A stretch of DNA of 64,000 nucleotides from NCBI GenBank assembly GCA_902728285.1, contig CACVBU010000865.1:587044-651043 (forward strand), given 5' to 3'. This DNA comes from Clytia hemisphaerica (taxonomy: Eukaryota; Cnidaria; Hydrozoa; Leptothecata; Clytiidae). The translations under genes and the position numbers were made by a program. Shown one piece after another: positions 39,730 through 51,211 of the stretch. The notes below the pieces were generated by a model. That model saw nothing but the letters and a program-made list of their open reading frames with translations. It was not told the origin of the DNA and did not search any database. Positions within the stretch are counted from its first letter, which is position 1. Each line of letters starts with the position of its first letter.

Positions 39730-41860
39730 GTTGATAACTGGAACATTATGTATCTATTGAGTAGCACATTCATGCTTCAAGTTTCTTCATTTTTTCGCTG
39801 GAAAAGATAAAAATGCTGCACAGTCAGTAAGAGAATAGAATATGCATTGATGCTCAACTAGTCTTTATACATTATAAGCTCATGATTTAAAATCATTAGT
39901 GTAAATCAAACATATCAAAAACACTAAAGTCACTCATAAACTCATACAACCTTCATTAACTACTATTTACTTCAATACAAAAAGCCTCTTCATTAATCAA
40001 TTATTTTCAAATTCAATTTTTAAAAAGTGATAGCAATACTGTTGAGACACACTTGTGTTTCAGTCAATAGTAGTCAAGCAACAAAAAGTCACAGCAGAAC
40101 AAAGTAGTGGAATTTAACTATATACCAGTGGTGTCGTTAATTAAACAGTTTAAGAGAATTCACACAGCTTTGCTGGTAAATAACCAAAACAAATAACGAC
40201 AAATAAAAGGAACTTTTTCAAAGCATTCAAAGACAAAAAAAGGACACCAAAACTGTTTACAAAATCTTTGTCAAAGAAAGGTTGTAATAGATAATTGAAA
40301 AAAGTGTCTTTTAATATAAAACATTGTTATTTATTAAAAATTTACTCTATATTTGATATAGAGGATCATAACTGGATTTTCTGTTTAGAAAATACAACAT
40401 GATAGGCTTAATACCTTGAAAGACACTAACATATTAACATTTTTCTCAAGTGTAACTCATAGTAAATAAACAGACATCATAATCACTTAATAGATGCTTG
40501 TATAATTGTTCGGTTTTGTTACTAATAAAAGAACAGGAAAGAACTACGTTAAACTTAACTGGAAATTCCAATCTGATAATTAAGATCTCTACAAACATTC
40601 CAAAAGCATAATAAGCAATGTGACAATAAACAAAGATTCTAAAAGTCTTTTTTCAGTTAGTGTGATGTATTTCATAAATCCAATGCCACGAAGAGTATTG
40701 TCAGCATTTTTTTTTTGTCAAAACAGTAGAGTTTTTTTTTGTCAAAACAGTAGAGTTCTTTTGTAGTTTCAGATTACAAAGTGTAAACTTTATTCTATAA
40801 AAACAAAAAAAATGCAAGAATTCCACAATAATATAAAAAAACCATAGTAAATAATAGACATAAAGTGAATTGAATAAAGAAGCTATTTCAAAACTTTTTT
40901 TGCGATGAACCTTAGTGAACTTTGTACAAATTTTTAAGAAAGTCTCAAAAGCAAATTATGTAGAATTTAAAGGTGCTAAATTTTTGATAGTCTGTTATTT
41001 ATAACAAAAGTTATATTGATCTGCAATTTTAATCAAAATATATTCACTGAGTAATTTCAAAATTAATTATTTCCCAATTCCAAAGTTAATTGATTCTTGA
41101 AAAATTGGAATTTTTTTTTAACAGAAGCATTAGTCTCGATTGTTCATTTACATCAAACAGTCGCAGTAAATGTATCATGTGAAATTAAAAAAATTCACTC
41201 TATCAATTTATAACTCAACACCCATGTGTTTATGTAACTATTTTTTGGTATACTCATGGCTTGTAAGCCCCTAAGCAGGTTCTTGACGGTGGTCTCTAAG
41301 AGTTCAGGCAGCCATTAAATTTACTTTTGTGGCTTGGTATTTTTCGTTTGTGATACTAGCATTAACATTGTATCATCACATATTATTTATCCTGTGCATA
41401 TGGAGAATACACAGTATTCTAGTTTTACCTGCTGGTAAATTAATATTTTTTAATTTATTTTGTGATATTTTTGTGGTATATTTTTGTCATTCGTTTTCTA
41501 AGGTTTTTCCTAGCAAATTTTCCTTTTCTAGAAACCTTATTCAGGCATTTTGATTTATTTCTACACTTTTCTTGAAAATTTCTAGCATTCAGTTTTGTAA
41601 ATTTTTCCTAATTTTTTTTCAAATTTTATAACTAAATTTTCTTTCAAAAAAGTTGTATTTTGCCACATGGGTGACGTCATGCATCATGCAGAGCGGATCT
41701 AATCGTGATGCCGCCAATTTCTTCTTCATCATTTTTGAGAAAAAGAAAGTTGGGGGAATTTGAAAATGGTACCAAGATTTACTGTAGCTCAATGAAAGTC
41801 ACCTTTCATATTTACAAACTTTGAAATCCCCAAAACTTGCTATCAAAACTCACTTGAATC
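39730..41860. other. 5' flank of RasGRF
   Basis: Very AT-rich. The 5' UTR and promoter must lie here, but no TATA box or initiator stands out. CTTTTCCAG on the minus strand at about 39800 could be the acceptor of a 5' UTR intron. A 28-bp phrase TTTTTGTCAAAACAGTAGAG is tandemly doubled at 40707-40757. Confidence 0.4.
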
Positions 41861-41884
41861 TTGGGTACTATTCAATTGGGCCTG

Positions 41885-42010
41885 GCTCACCAATAAGCTG
41901 TGTTCGCGTCCTCCGACCAACTCACTTTCTATCTAAAAAATCCGACCCTTTTCTAGTCGGAAAGTGGGAAAATTTGTCAGATTTTTTAGCGATATTATTC
42001 AAAGAATTTT
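41885..42010. repeat. Fragment related to the TTCGCGTC-terminal element
   Basis: GTGTTCGCGTCCTCCGACCA, then ACTCACTTTCTAT and AGTCGGAAAGT, matching the left part of the element at 58178-58662. Confidence 0.45.
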
Positions 42011-43718
42011 TTAGATTCAGTGTAGCCAGCGTTTTGATCATCAAGTGTTTTTAAGACTTTTATTTGCAACTTTTCAAGGATTTTTTGCGTTAAAAAGCAC
42101 TACGCAACTGCTTTTTGAGCGGTCGGGATATGCAAAATAATCACATTTTTGCAGCAAAATAATCACATTTTGTAGCTCCCGTGCTTGATGATTCTTGTCG
42201 CCTGAACAAACCTATGCTCAGACACATTTTTCTGATGATTTTAGCACCACCTGACAGCCTATATTCAGAGCGCCCTTTTCCGATCATTTAAGACCGACTG
42301 ACTCATATTTTGGGGCTGGGAATGACGCAAACACAAATTATTGGTGATCCAGGCCTTGTGCTATACTATTAATGGTAGCAGCTCCAGAAGATTTTTCAAA
42401 TTTTAAAAAGAAAATGAGGGGTCATAGGCCTCCAGATGATAAGTGGTTGTAAAGATATTCAAATTTTAGTGTCGAAAATTTGACTAAAAATGTCAAAAAA
42501 AGGTTAGGAAAATAGCTTGGAAAAATTCAAAAATTGTGTCAAAAAAGAAAATTTTTTTCTTCTTTAATTTTTTATATATTTGGAGGGAGAATTCTTTGAA
42601 ATGTGTTAGGATATTATTATAGAAAAATATTTGTAAAATATTTACTATACTTATCAAAATAACGAAAGATACATCTTTTTTTTTTTTAAAGAAGACATTG
42701 CATTGTTTTATTTTTGTTTTTGAAGAAAAGTAGCTTGAAAAAGATTGAAATAAGTCAAAAAAAGTGGTAGGACCCATTTTCAAGGGGCCTCTGGAAATGG
42801 AGGAACAAAAAGTTGTAAGTAAAGTTTTTCTGAAAGGAGAAACCCCAAATGAAAAGAAAATCCATTTCTGTAGAAATAAAAACTTTTTTGGGACATTCCC
42901 TAGCCTGGTTAACCAATTTTTTGTTTGTTTTGAAAAAGCTTTTCACTTCTCAACAAAAGACTTTTTGAACATATTTTATTCTGTACTTTTTGCATAAAAA
43001 GAAAGATATGTTTTTATCTCTCCCTCTTTGGCCCAGAGCTTTAGCGTACTGGGCCTTTAAAGAGAGTCGTGTTCGTGTGTAACGCTAAGCTATTAGCCGC
43101 ATTCCGTCATAAAGTAAAAAACCATCCAGGCTGTTTGGCTATAATGGAGAGGCTTGAACAGATAAGTAAAACAATAATTGAGATCTGCAGCTTCGCGCTA
43201 TATTCTTTGTTCGGGAAAGACTATCAGTTTGGTTTAGAACTTAGATTTTCGTTCAGACCACAATGTTCGTTATTTGTAATCAAATCAGCCTATGCCCAGG
43301 CTAGCTCTCAACAACCTGGTTGGATTTTGCGAAACTTTCTTTTAAAATCTTATCGAGAAAGAAGAAGGATGCTTTTATACAATTTCTGTTTAATTTCTTT
43401 TTGTCATTCAACCGTGTTGTGGCAACATCTCTCCTGCTTCCAAGTGCCATGAACAATAAGGATTAATTTTTGAAAGGTATGTTGCTTTTTTTCTGGCCGT
43501 CAAAATAGATTTACTGTACCTTGCTCGCAGACAAACATAAAAAGACACAAAAAGTGAGGAACTAAAAAACTTTGTTTACATGCATCAACTTTACAGGCAC
43601 ATGTTCAACTTTTTCGCACTTAGACCTTTTTATTTAAACTTTGTCATCTTTACCCCTGCGGACGACATTTTCCTAAAAATTAGGGCCTTGGTTTGGAATT
43701 TCCTTCCCAGACCCCCGC
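42011..43718. other. Intergenic, no supported gene
   Basis: AT-rich. A small hairpin TTTGGCCCAG / CTGGGCCTTTAAAG lies at about 43022-43066. The 127-codon frame at 43069-43452 begins at a GTG and has no recognised domain. Confidence 0.35.
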
Positions 43719-44110
43719 ACGACCCTGGACACCGCCGTACATTGTACGGTGTTGTACGGTGGGTACGGTGGGGTGTACGGTGGATTTCGAGTTAACCTAT
43801 TTCACCACCGTACCAAAAACATTTTAACTTGATTTCAGTTTCAGAAAGCATGCAAATTTTTAGATATTCAACCGTGGTTGGACTTACTGAAAAACTGCTA
43901 AGTCGGGAAAACTTTCTTTGGTACATTAAGTTTGACCACGGAACTTGTCTCTCGCGATCGCATTCCCACCGTACTATTGTACGGTGGGAAATTTAATGTA
44001 CGGTGGGAAAATGTACGGTGTTTTCAAAGTTAACCTTTAATTCCCACTGGACATTTAAATCAAGCTCCACCGTACAACACCGTACAATGAACGGCGGTGT
44101 CCAGGGTCGT
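43719..44110. mobile_element. 392-bp element with 8-bp target duplication and GTACGGTG repeats
   Basis: TIRs begin ACGACCCTGGACACCGCCGT and match for about 44 bp with one mismatch. Perfect direct repeats ACCCCCGC flank it (43711-43718, 44111-44118), again hAT-like. Subterminal regions are arrays of TGTACGGTG in opposite orientation. No transposase. Confidence 0.88.
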
Positions 44111-44115
44111 ACCCC

Positions 44116-44922
44116 CGCGCTCAATACAATAGGATCTATCATCGGGACAGCTTGCTGACAGATCAAGATGTGATTGATGGATTACTTATCAATTCGGATA
44201 GGAGATTGATCAAAGATTGATACTCAAGATTTTATAAGCTTATGATTAATAAATTATCGATTATGCATTCGATTTATCATCAATAATATTTTTCGATCAT
44301 ATTGATTTTATCCATTCTTTCTAATGATCGAGCTCTATCGATTTACAATCGATATACTTGATTGAACTAATACTAGCTCGATAAATAATCAGCAAAGGAT
44401 CAATAAGACTTTTTATGGCTGAATCCTCTATCAATCTCCTAGGCGGCAATCATAAAATATCTTCATTTCACGTCCTCGTCTGGATTTAAAAAGTGAATAT
44501 TTCGGGTTTGCTTAAAATTGGTCTGTGAGGCGGTAAAAGGTAAAAGGGCGTTAACTGAGGCGGCAGGAGGCCCAATCGCGTGTATGTTTTGCGTGGTTTC
44601 AGATCATGAGATTTAAACACTGTGACCTTTGACACTAATGGCACACGTGTAATGATAAGCAAAGTTAAAATGCTGCGAATGCGCTAGAAATTGCTCACAA
44701 AAATCGACAAAAATAAAATTTTTGAGCAAAGGAAACGTCATCAAAACAAAAAGTCTGAAAAATTTACCGACTCTCCGAATCAATTTCACTCAGTTTTCAG
44801 GAGTCGGTCGGACGATGCGAAACAAAGATATTTGTGATTGCCACACCCTATCCGGATCGATAAGTAATCCATCAATCACATATCGCTCTGTCATCAAGCC
44901 ATCCCGATGGTCGATAGGATTG
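44116..44922. mobile_element. ATCGAT-rich palindromic element, copy 1
   Basis: Left arm GCGCTCAATACAATAGGATC...; right arm reversed GATCAATCCTATCGACCATC. Related to 54616-55068, with more unique interior (44450-44830). The left end adjoins the target duplication of 43719-44110. Confidence 0.6.
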
Positions 44923-44929
44923 ATCACAT

Positions 44930-46280
44930 AGGTCGGGTCATTTTTCAGAAAATGTCTTAGAAATCCCAAGTTTTTCAAAAATCATTTTGACTTAAATTCT
45001 GTGTTGCCCCCCCTCCCATTTAAAGATTGGAATGGCAGGCATTTGCATACGCTTTGGAACAGGGGCAGGGATACCAAATTTTCGATATTTTCAGTGCACA
45101 AATACAATGTGGACAGCCCCAATAGTGGTTTAGATTTTCTTATCTATTGCGTGTTTACAAAATAGGAGATGCATAAGATTTTTTATATTGTTGCTGTAAA
45201 ATCAAAAGGTCTATATATAGTATTACTGGTATTTTATTGGTTTGATTGTCATTTGACTGGCTAGTTTAAAACACAGGTCACAATTTCTCTCAAAAGAAAG
45301 TGTTAATAGAGCAACAGTACTCTGAGGCCAGAAAGATTACATCATTTAACCCAGAATTCCCTCTCACCAAACCATTTTCCAAAAGTGACCCAGGAGGGGG
45401 AGTGGGTTTGAGTCTTCCCTTAAAATTTAAGAATCTTTGTTTTAATCCTGGATGCGTCAAAAAAAGCAGTGGCACAAAACAATTCAGGAGAAGTTTTAAC
45501 TTTGGCGAGAACTGAGTTGGGTGTAATCAGTGAAAAAATGACCACCCTGGAGAGGGTTTATTTTCAGACAGATACTAATAATCTTTTTTTTTCTTTACAG
45601 TGTCCTGGTCAGTTCAATCAACCTTAAAGGCATAGGCAACAGAAGGTCAATACTGGTACCCAATTTTAGGTGAGTTCTCTGTCAGTTTCACAGATTGAAG
45701 TGGAAGAAAATGCTTGAGTGATTCTAAATAATCACACTTTTTCCAAAAACATATTTGACCTTTACTATGAGCGTACTGAGGCCACTTTTTTCATCTACTC
45801 TTCAAGCCCTACCAGTTGGTCATATTAGATATGAGAATTTCAGACCTTCAAATTTTCGTTTGTAAAGGGGACCCTTGATGACCATTTCAGCCCGGGGACC
45901 CCCGTGAGGCCCAAACTGGGCCTGTTTGGCCCTGTGTCAACCCTGTGGATTTCTACGTATCAGTGGGAATAAAAAAACACTAAGAGAATTTTTCTATTGA
46001 AAAGTGTTGGGACAGCGAGTCATGGCCTGGTCTATTTCCCCAAGATTAGTCAGTCATAGTCTGAACCCCTTCAAAAGAGACTTTAAAGTGCAAAAGAGGG
46101 GGGGGGGGTGGGGTCTGGGAGAAAAAGCTTCATAGAAAGGAGATGCAACAAATATTTATGTTATATAATTAATGAAACTCCTTGGCAGTGATAAAATTAA
46201 GTAATTTTTCTTTGTAAGGGGCTCAATTGCATAGAATCACATCAACAGATCAATGTTGTTTAATTTTAAAACACCCCTTT
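44930..46280. other. Intergenic with one exon-like segment
   Basis: Mostly AT-rich with G/C-rich islands (45380-45410, 45880-45960, 46090-46120). On the plus strand 45601-45669 has a strong acceptor and donor; see that entry. Confidence 0.35.
45601..45669 (+). other. Exon-like segment, possible orphan exon or ncRNA exon
   Basis: Acceptor TTTTTTTCTTTACAG|TGTCC and donor AATTTTAG|GTGAGT flank 69 nt whose second frame is open (VLVSSINLKGIGNRRSILVP). No flanking coding exons found, so it may be chance or part of a non-coding transcript. Confidence 0.25.
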
Positions 46281-46985
46281 TAATTGAAGATCTTGAGATG
46301 TATACATTTAATATATTCATTGTGTCATCATCAGGTGGAGTGCAACAATAGTTATAAATCAGCGAACTTGCATCTATTCAGCTTTCACGGATTTACTTTG
46401 AAAACTCAGCTAATCTGGAATCTATTTAGTTTATACGGATTTACTCGGCAAACTCGTTTAACTCTGTTACACTGATTTATTCGGAAAACTCGGCTCAACT
46501 TGAATCTACTCGGCTTATATTGATATACTCGGCATCTACTCGGTTTAACTTGGCTCAGATTTATATAGCGAATTCGACCCATCTTACAGCTTACTCAACC
46601 AATTCGAATTCCTTGAGTTTGCTCGGTTTAAAAGAAATAAATACATTAATATTGTTATTTAACTCTCATTTCTTGTACCTGTTCCCTTCTAAATTTTTTC
46701 AAAGCATGATTTTTGCGGTCCCACCGTGCAAAATTTGTGCGAGTAAGGACTTAAACCCGGCCTTCGGAAGCAAAAACAAACTAGATATGTTTTTAGACTC
46801 TGGGCCTTCATGCCCTTGGGCCTCTTGTTTAATTTTAAAAACCTTTATATAACTGAAAAAAAGAGAAGTTGAGTAAGTAGGGAGGAGGGTGTACCGTCAA
46901 CTGCTCTAACTTGGGACTATCTGACAAAACATGGGACGGCAATTCGGTCGTTTGAATTTATTAACAAATTCCTTATTTTTATATT
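46281..46985. repeat. Degenerate ACTCGG repeat region
   Basis: About 46370-46660 contains loosely repeated phrases such as GGATTTACTCGGCAAACTCG at variable spacing. It gives chance open frames but no recognised protein. Confidence 0.45.
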
Positions 46986-48470
46986 TGTGACTCCCCAAGC
47001 GATTTGAAGTACACAAAAGTCCGATCGGCTAAAGCGGGTAAAAGACCGGTCTCATAGCGGGCGAAGTGACATTTCAAGCGGCCTAACATTTTAGAAGATC
47101 GGCCATGAAGCGGCCAATGGAATTTTCCCAAGAACGACCTCAAGGCCTCTATTAGAGGCTTTTTCTTGATCGAGAGACCGGCCAAGCGGCCAGCAGCCTA
47201 TTTAGCGGCCAGCGTCCTATTTAGCGGCTTTCTTTAGGGATCTTCGCAAAGATATAATCGATTTTCGTTTATGAAGTTTGATTAATGACTCGACTATTTA
47301 TTCTCCTATATTCAATTATTTTTAATCTCCCATATTCGATTATTTAATCCTTGTTGTATTCGATTAATTAATCCTTTTTCGCTTATATCTTAGGGATCTT
47401 CTCAAAAATATAACCGAATTTCGGTAAAATGGTTTCGGTTAAATTTGGCTGTTTAACCGAATCGCTTCGGTAAAAAGTTTAACTAATTCGGTAAAAGTAA
47501 TTATTGAATTTGGCTTAAGCTTGTGGAATTCGGTTAAAGTTTTACCAAATTTCGGCTATAAAGAATTTTACACTGTCTATAATAATAATAGAGAATTCCA
47601 CTGACTGAGACGGGGATATTAACAAAAGGATCGTTCGTGGTGAGACAGGGTTGTCTTGAAAATTGTTCTTTTAACTACTTACATATTCTGAATTTGTTTA
47701 TCTAGTATTTTTGAAAAGCGAAATACTTTGCTCTGTTACATTTCTTTTCAAATCATAACAACGAACGAAGCAGAGTGCAGACTTTTACTAAATGTTTGTT
47801 TACATTGAGCTCCCTCTGCGTGCTTTCCTTCCTGTTATCACGTGAACTTTTACCAAAAATAGTGATGAAATACACTCCTTCTGAGTGTGTCTCTTTCTTT
47901 TCACGTGATTTTCACTTTTTCTCTCTCGCATTTTAAAAGTTGCATCAAGCATTCGAAACATCACAGATCAGGAGCTTGTGACAAATCAGGAGCTTATAAG
48001 AAAGCAAAGCCCTTCAAGATGCCCTTTTGGAAGCTTTCCCCCTTCTCTACTGGGGAAGCAATCATTTCATTTTATTTTACAACATTTGATGGCTTCTTAG
48101 GTCCTTCGTTATTTCAAGCGCCCTCCCTTTTATCTTTTTTTTTGTTTTGCCCTTTTTGATTTCTGAAAAAATCTTTCTTTGTTCCAAATGTACTTGAAAA
48201 TGTGAGTAAATTAAAATAGCCGCTAATGGCCGCTAAGGGTCGCTAATGGCCGCTAAGGGGCGCTATGTCCGATAAGGGCCGCTGTTAGCGGCTTAAAACT
48301 TACTATGTGGCCGCTTCACTGTGGCAGCTTTTAATAAGCGGCCTCGCATCGGCCTTCTTCAATATCCAAGCGGCCCAAAAAGTAAAAAGACCGGTCAAGT
48401 AGAGGCCAAAGAAGATCGGTCTTTTTACCGATCGGACTTTTATGTACTTCAAATCGCTTGGGGAGTCACA
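46986..48470. mobile_element. 1.5-kb inverted-repeat element with GGCCGCTAA arrays
   Basis: TIR TGTGACTCCCCAAGCGATTT matches its partner at 48430-48470 for about 43 bp, then arrays of AGCGGCC/GGCCGCTAA on both sides in opposite orientation (47170-47230, 48210-48300). The interior has an AACCGAA-rich block (47395-47560) and no transposase. The well-kept TIRs suggest a fairly recent insertion. Confidence 0.8.
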
Positions 48471-48594
48471 TTTTTGCTTTTTTTATGCGAATGAATTATG
48501 GGAAATCTTTTGTTGAAAAGTATGTGTTGAACAAATTATGCAAATTTATATGCATTTACAAAAACGTGCCCGGGAAAATTTGAAATTTCGTTTT

Positions 48595-48715
48595 TGTCAG
48601 TTGATAAGAAACCGAGTTTACTTGTACTGTACTAAGCCAGATATTCAGTCACAACTTACCATCAGATTTTACTAAGTGACTGAATCAATCTGGCTTAGAT
48701 TTCTAGGCTAGACAT
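48595..48715. repeat. GTGACTGAAT palindromic repeat, copy 1
   Basis: AAGCCAGATATTCAGTCAC and AGTGACTGAATCAATCTGGC form inverted arms. It is present in the opposite orientation at 61835-61940, including flanking AACCGAGTTTACTTG. Confidence 0.7.
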
Positions 48716-48768
48716 TCCCATGCTAAAGTTAGAGAAGCAAAAGTGTGAAAAAACAAGTGATACTTTTA

Positions 48769-49880
48769 TGTACCTACCTGGTTATGAATTTAACACATAT
48801 AATTGATATATACGTGGGCATGACCGTTAAAAAATTATTCAGAACACAAATAGTGATGATCTATTAAAATTAGTCGTTTGTTTCTTAAAAAAAAAACGTT
48901 TAGAAACCCAAATTTCATGATCGTGAAAGATTCTTTCATATTCAAGACTTTGTGGGCAAAAAAACATCTATCTCATCAAAGAATTGAGTAATTTGACTAA
49001 GAACATTGATGTATGCTTATTAATAGTGATTCTGATAGATAAAACATGCGTTTTTTGAGCCAACTAATTTTTTTTGCAAAAATCTGCTTGAGCCATCTTT
49101 TACCTATTTTCATGCAAAAAATCTGAAAAAATTTATGATCCAATTTTTCGCAAAGTCCAAATAACCTGTTTTTTTAGCCGTTTTTTGGCCCAAATTTTCC
49201 CAAAAACATTTTCTTTCGAAAATCGGGCTCCGTCACATTCGAGGGTTTATAGTTATGCATCTTTGTGCAAAAAATCATAAAGAATGAAAGAACCAATCTC
49301 GAGGAAAGCTAATACCTAAGTAATTGATAATGTGCTTATAAAAAATATCGAATTTGGCCAGTTTTTCTATAAAAACACGCCAAGCAACCAAAATTTCATG
49401 TCTAAACACACATATTCTTCAAAAGTAAGCCCTCGTGAGCAAAAAAAGCATCCATCTCATAAAAAAATTGAGTAATTTGACTAAGAACATTGATGCATGC
49501 TTATTAATAGTGATTCTTATAGATAAACATGCGCTTTTTGAGCCAACAAAATTTTTTTGCAAAAATCTGCTTGAGCAATCTTTTACCAATGATGTTAGCC
49601 TACTTTCATGCAAAATCAGAAAAAATTAATGATCCAATTTTTCACAAAGTCTAAAAAACCCGTTTTTTAGCTGTTTTTTGGCTTAAATTTGCCCAAAAAA
49701 TCTTTTTTTTCGAAAATTGGGCTCTGTCACATTTTGGCCACTACCATTTTGCACCTTTGTACCAAAAATCAAAAGATTCTTATGATTCAATCCTGAGAAA
49801 AGTTGGTAACAGACGAACGAACGGACGGACGGACGAACACAGGTTAATTTATAGGACCTCCACCCCACCGGGTAGGTCCA
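48769..49880. mobile_element. TGGACCTACC inverted-repeat element, copy 2
   Basis: 1112 bp, ends TGTACCTACC and GGTAGGTCCA, homologous to 3539-4449 with indels and a short internal duplication (TGAGCAAAAAA...ATCTATCTC). Only a short ACGAACGGACGG remains where copy 1 has the long (AACG)n. Confidence 0.65.
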
Positions 49881-50104
49881 AAAAACATGAAAATGAAGGA
49901 ACTCGATTTTTGAATTCCTCACCCTTTTTCTGATAAAGCATACAAAGTTTCAGCCTTCAACTATGTTTTCCTCCATTTCCAGAAACATTTTTTCATCAAT
50001 ACCATAAGTTGGTCTAATCTCAACATCTGTCTTCTAATTTCGACACCCTTCTTTAGAGATAGGAATAATATGATAAAGTTGGAATCAGTGATTGAAAAAG
50101 AATT

Positions 50105-51130
50105 TTTCCTCTTTTACAACGAGTCTGCTAAATGACGCGCCTTACGCGCCTTCGGGCCCACGCGCCTGACGCGCCTTGAAAATTTGACGCATCCTATGAT
50201 TTCAACGCGCCTTCAAAATTTGACGCGCCCTAGAATTTCGACACGCCTTGAAAATTTGACGCGCCCTATGATTTCGACCACCCTATGATTTCGACACGCC
50301 CTAGAATTCTGATGCGTCTTGAAAATTTGACGCGCCCTAAGATTTCGACACGCCCTAGGGTTTTGATGTGCCTTAAGTTTTCGATGGTTTTGATGGACGG
50401 AATAATGGGACCGATCTAATCATACATGGTTGGTATATAAAAGAATGTCGGCGTTAGCAAAATGATCATTTCTTAAGAGATTAGCCTAAAGTCGACCCGT
50501 TCCATTTATCGGCTGTACACTTTATGTGCTTTATTAGTCTATTTCATAGAATTTGTGCATGCTACACGTTATTTCTATTCAACTTACAGGAGAAAATGCA
50601 CAAATTTGTCCCTTCACAGAAAACCCAACTTTTTGTAATCATCTTTGACTTGGGAATTTTTGAAACGTTTTCCATTGTCGCTGTCTTTGTTAAATGTACA
50701 TCTCAATTTGGAAAAGAGTGATTCAAAATAATAATTTGATTACTGCAGTGACGTAGAAAAAAATCATGCACTGAAAACACGAATTATGGCTTGGTAATAA
50801 AATACTCGGGAAAAAGGTTTGTATCCTCAATCGCTCATAGAACGACACTGGGATAAGAACAACATTCTTTATGAGACACTCACCCAACGTTTGAATATGG
50901 AGGATAAATCAATAAAGTTGAAGTAATTGTTCTTATTACTGTCAGTTACTTAGGTAGTGTCAAATTATTAGGGCGCGTAGATTTTTAGGGCGCATCGATA
51001 TTTTAGGGCGCGTCAAATTTTAGGGCACGTCAAATTATCTGAGCGCGTCAAAATTTAGGGCGCGTCAAAATTTAGGGTGCGTCAAATTATCAGGGCGCAA
51101 AAATGTTGCAAAATCGTTTGGCAATTTACC
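50105..51130. mobile_element. Element with inverted GACGCGCC arrays
   Basis: Left array 50133-50385 repeats TTTGACGCGCC(CTA) about ten times; right array 50973-51102 repeats the complement, TAGGGCGCGTCAAA, about seven times. About 590 bp of AT-rich sequence lies between. Exact ends not defined. Confidence 0.65.
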
Positions 51131-51211
51131 AATTTGCCATGTCAAGCCTGTGGCCACATTGTTATACACCGCTCTGGACAGTGTAGCTCTAAAGCTCTAA
51201 AACAGCATCTA

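Noticed and set aside
43069-43452. 127-codon plus-strand frame upstream of RasGRF
   Set aside because: Starts at GTG, has no recognised domain and no splice-site support; kept as unassigned intergenic DNA.
50133-51102. CRISPR-like array of GACGCGCC units
   Set aside because: Units are short, imperfect and lack uniform spacers, and the DNA is clearly eukaryotic; it is an inverted array in a mobile element.
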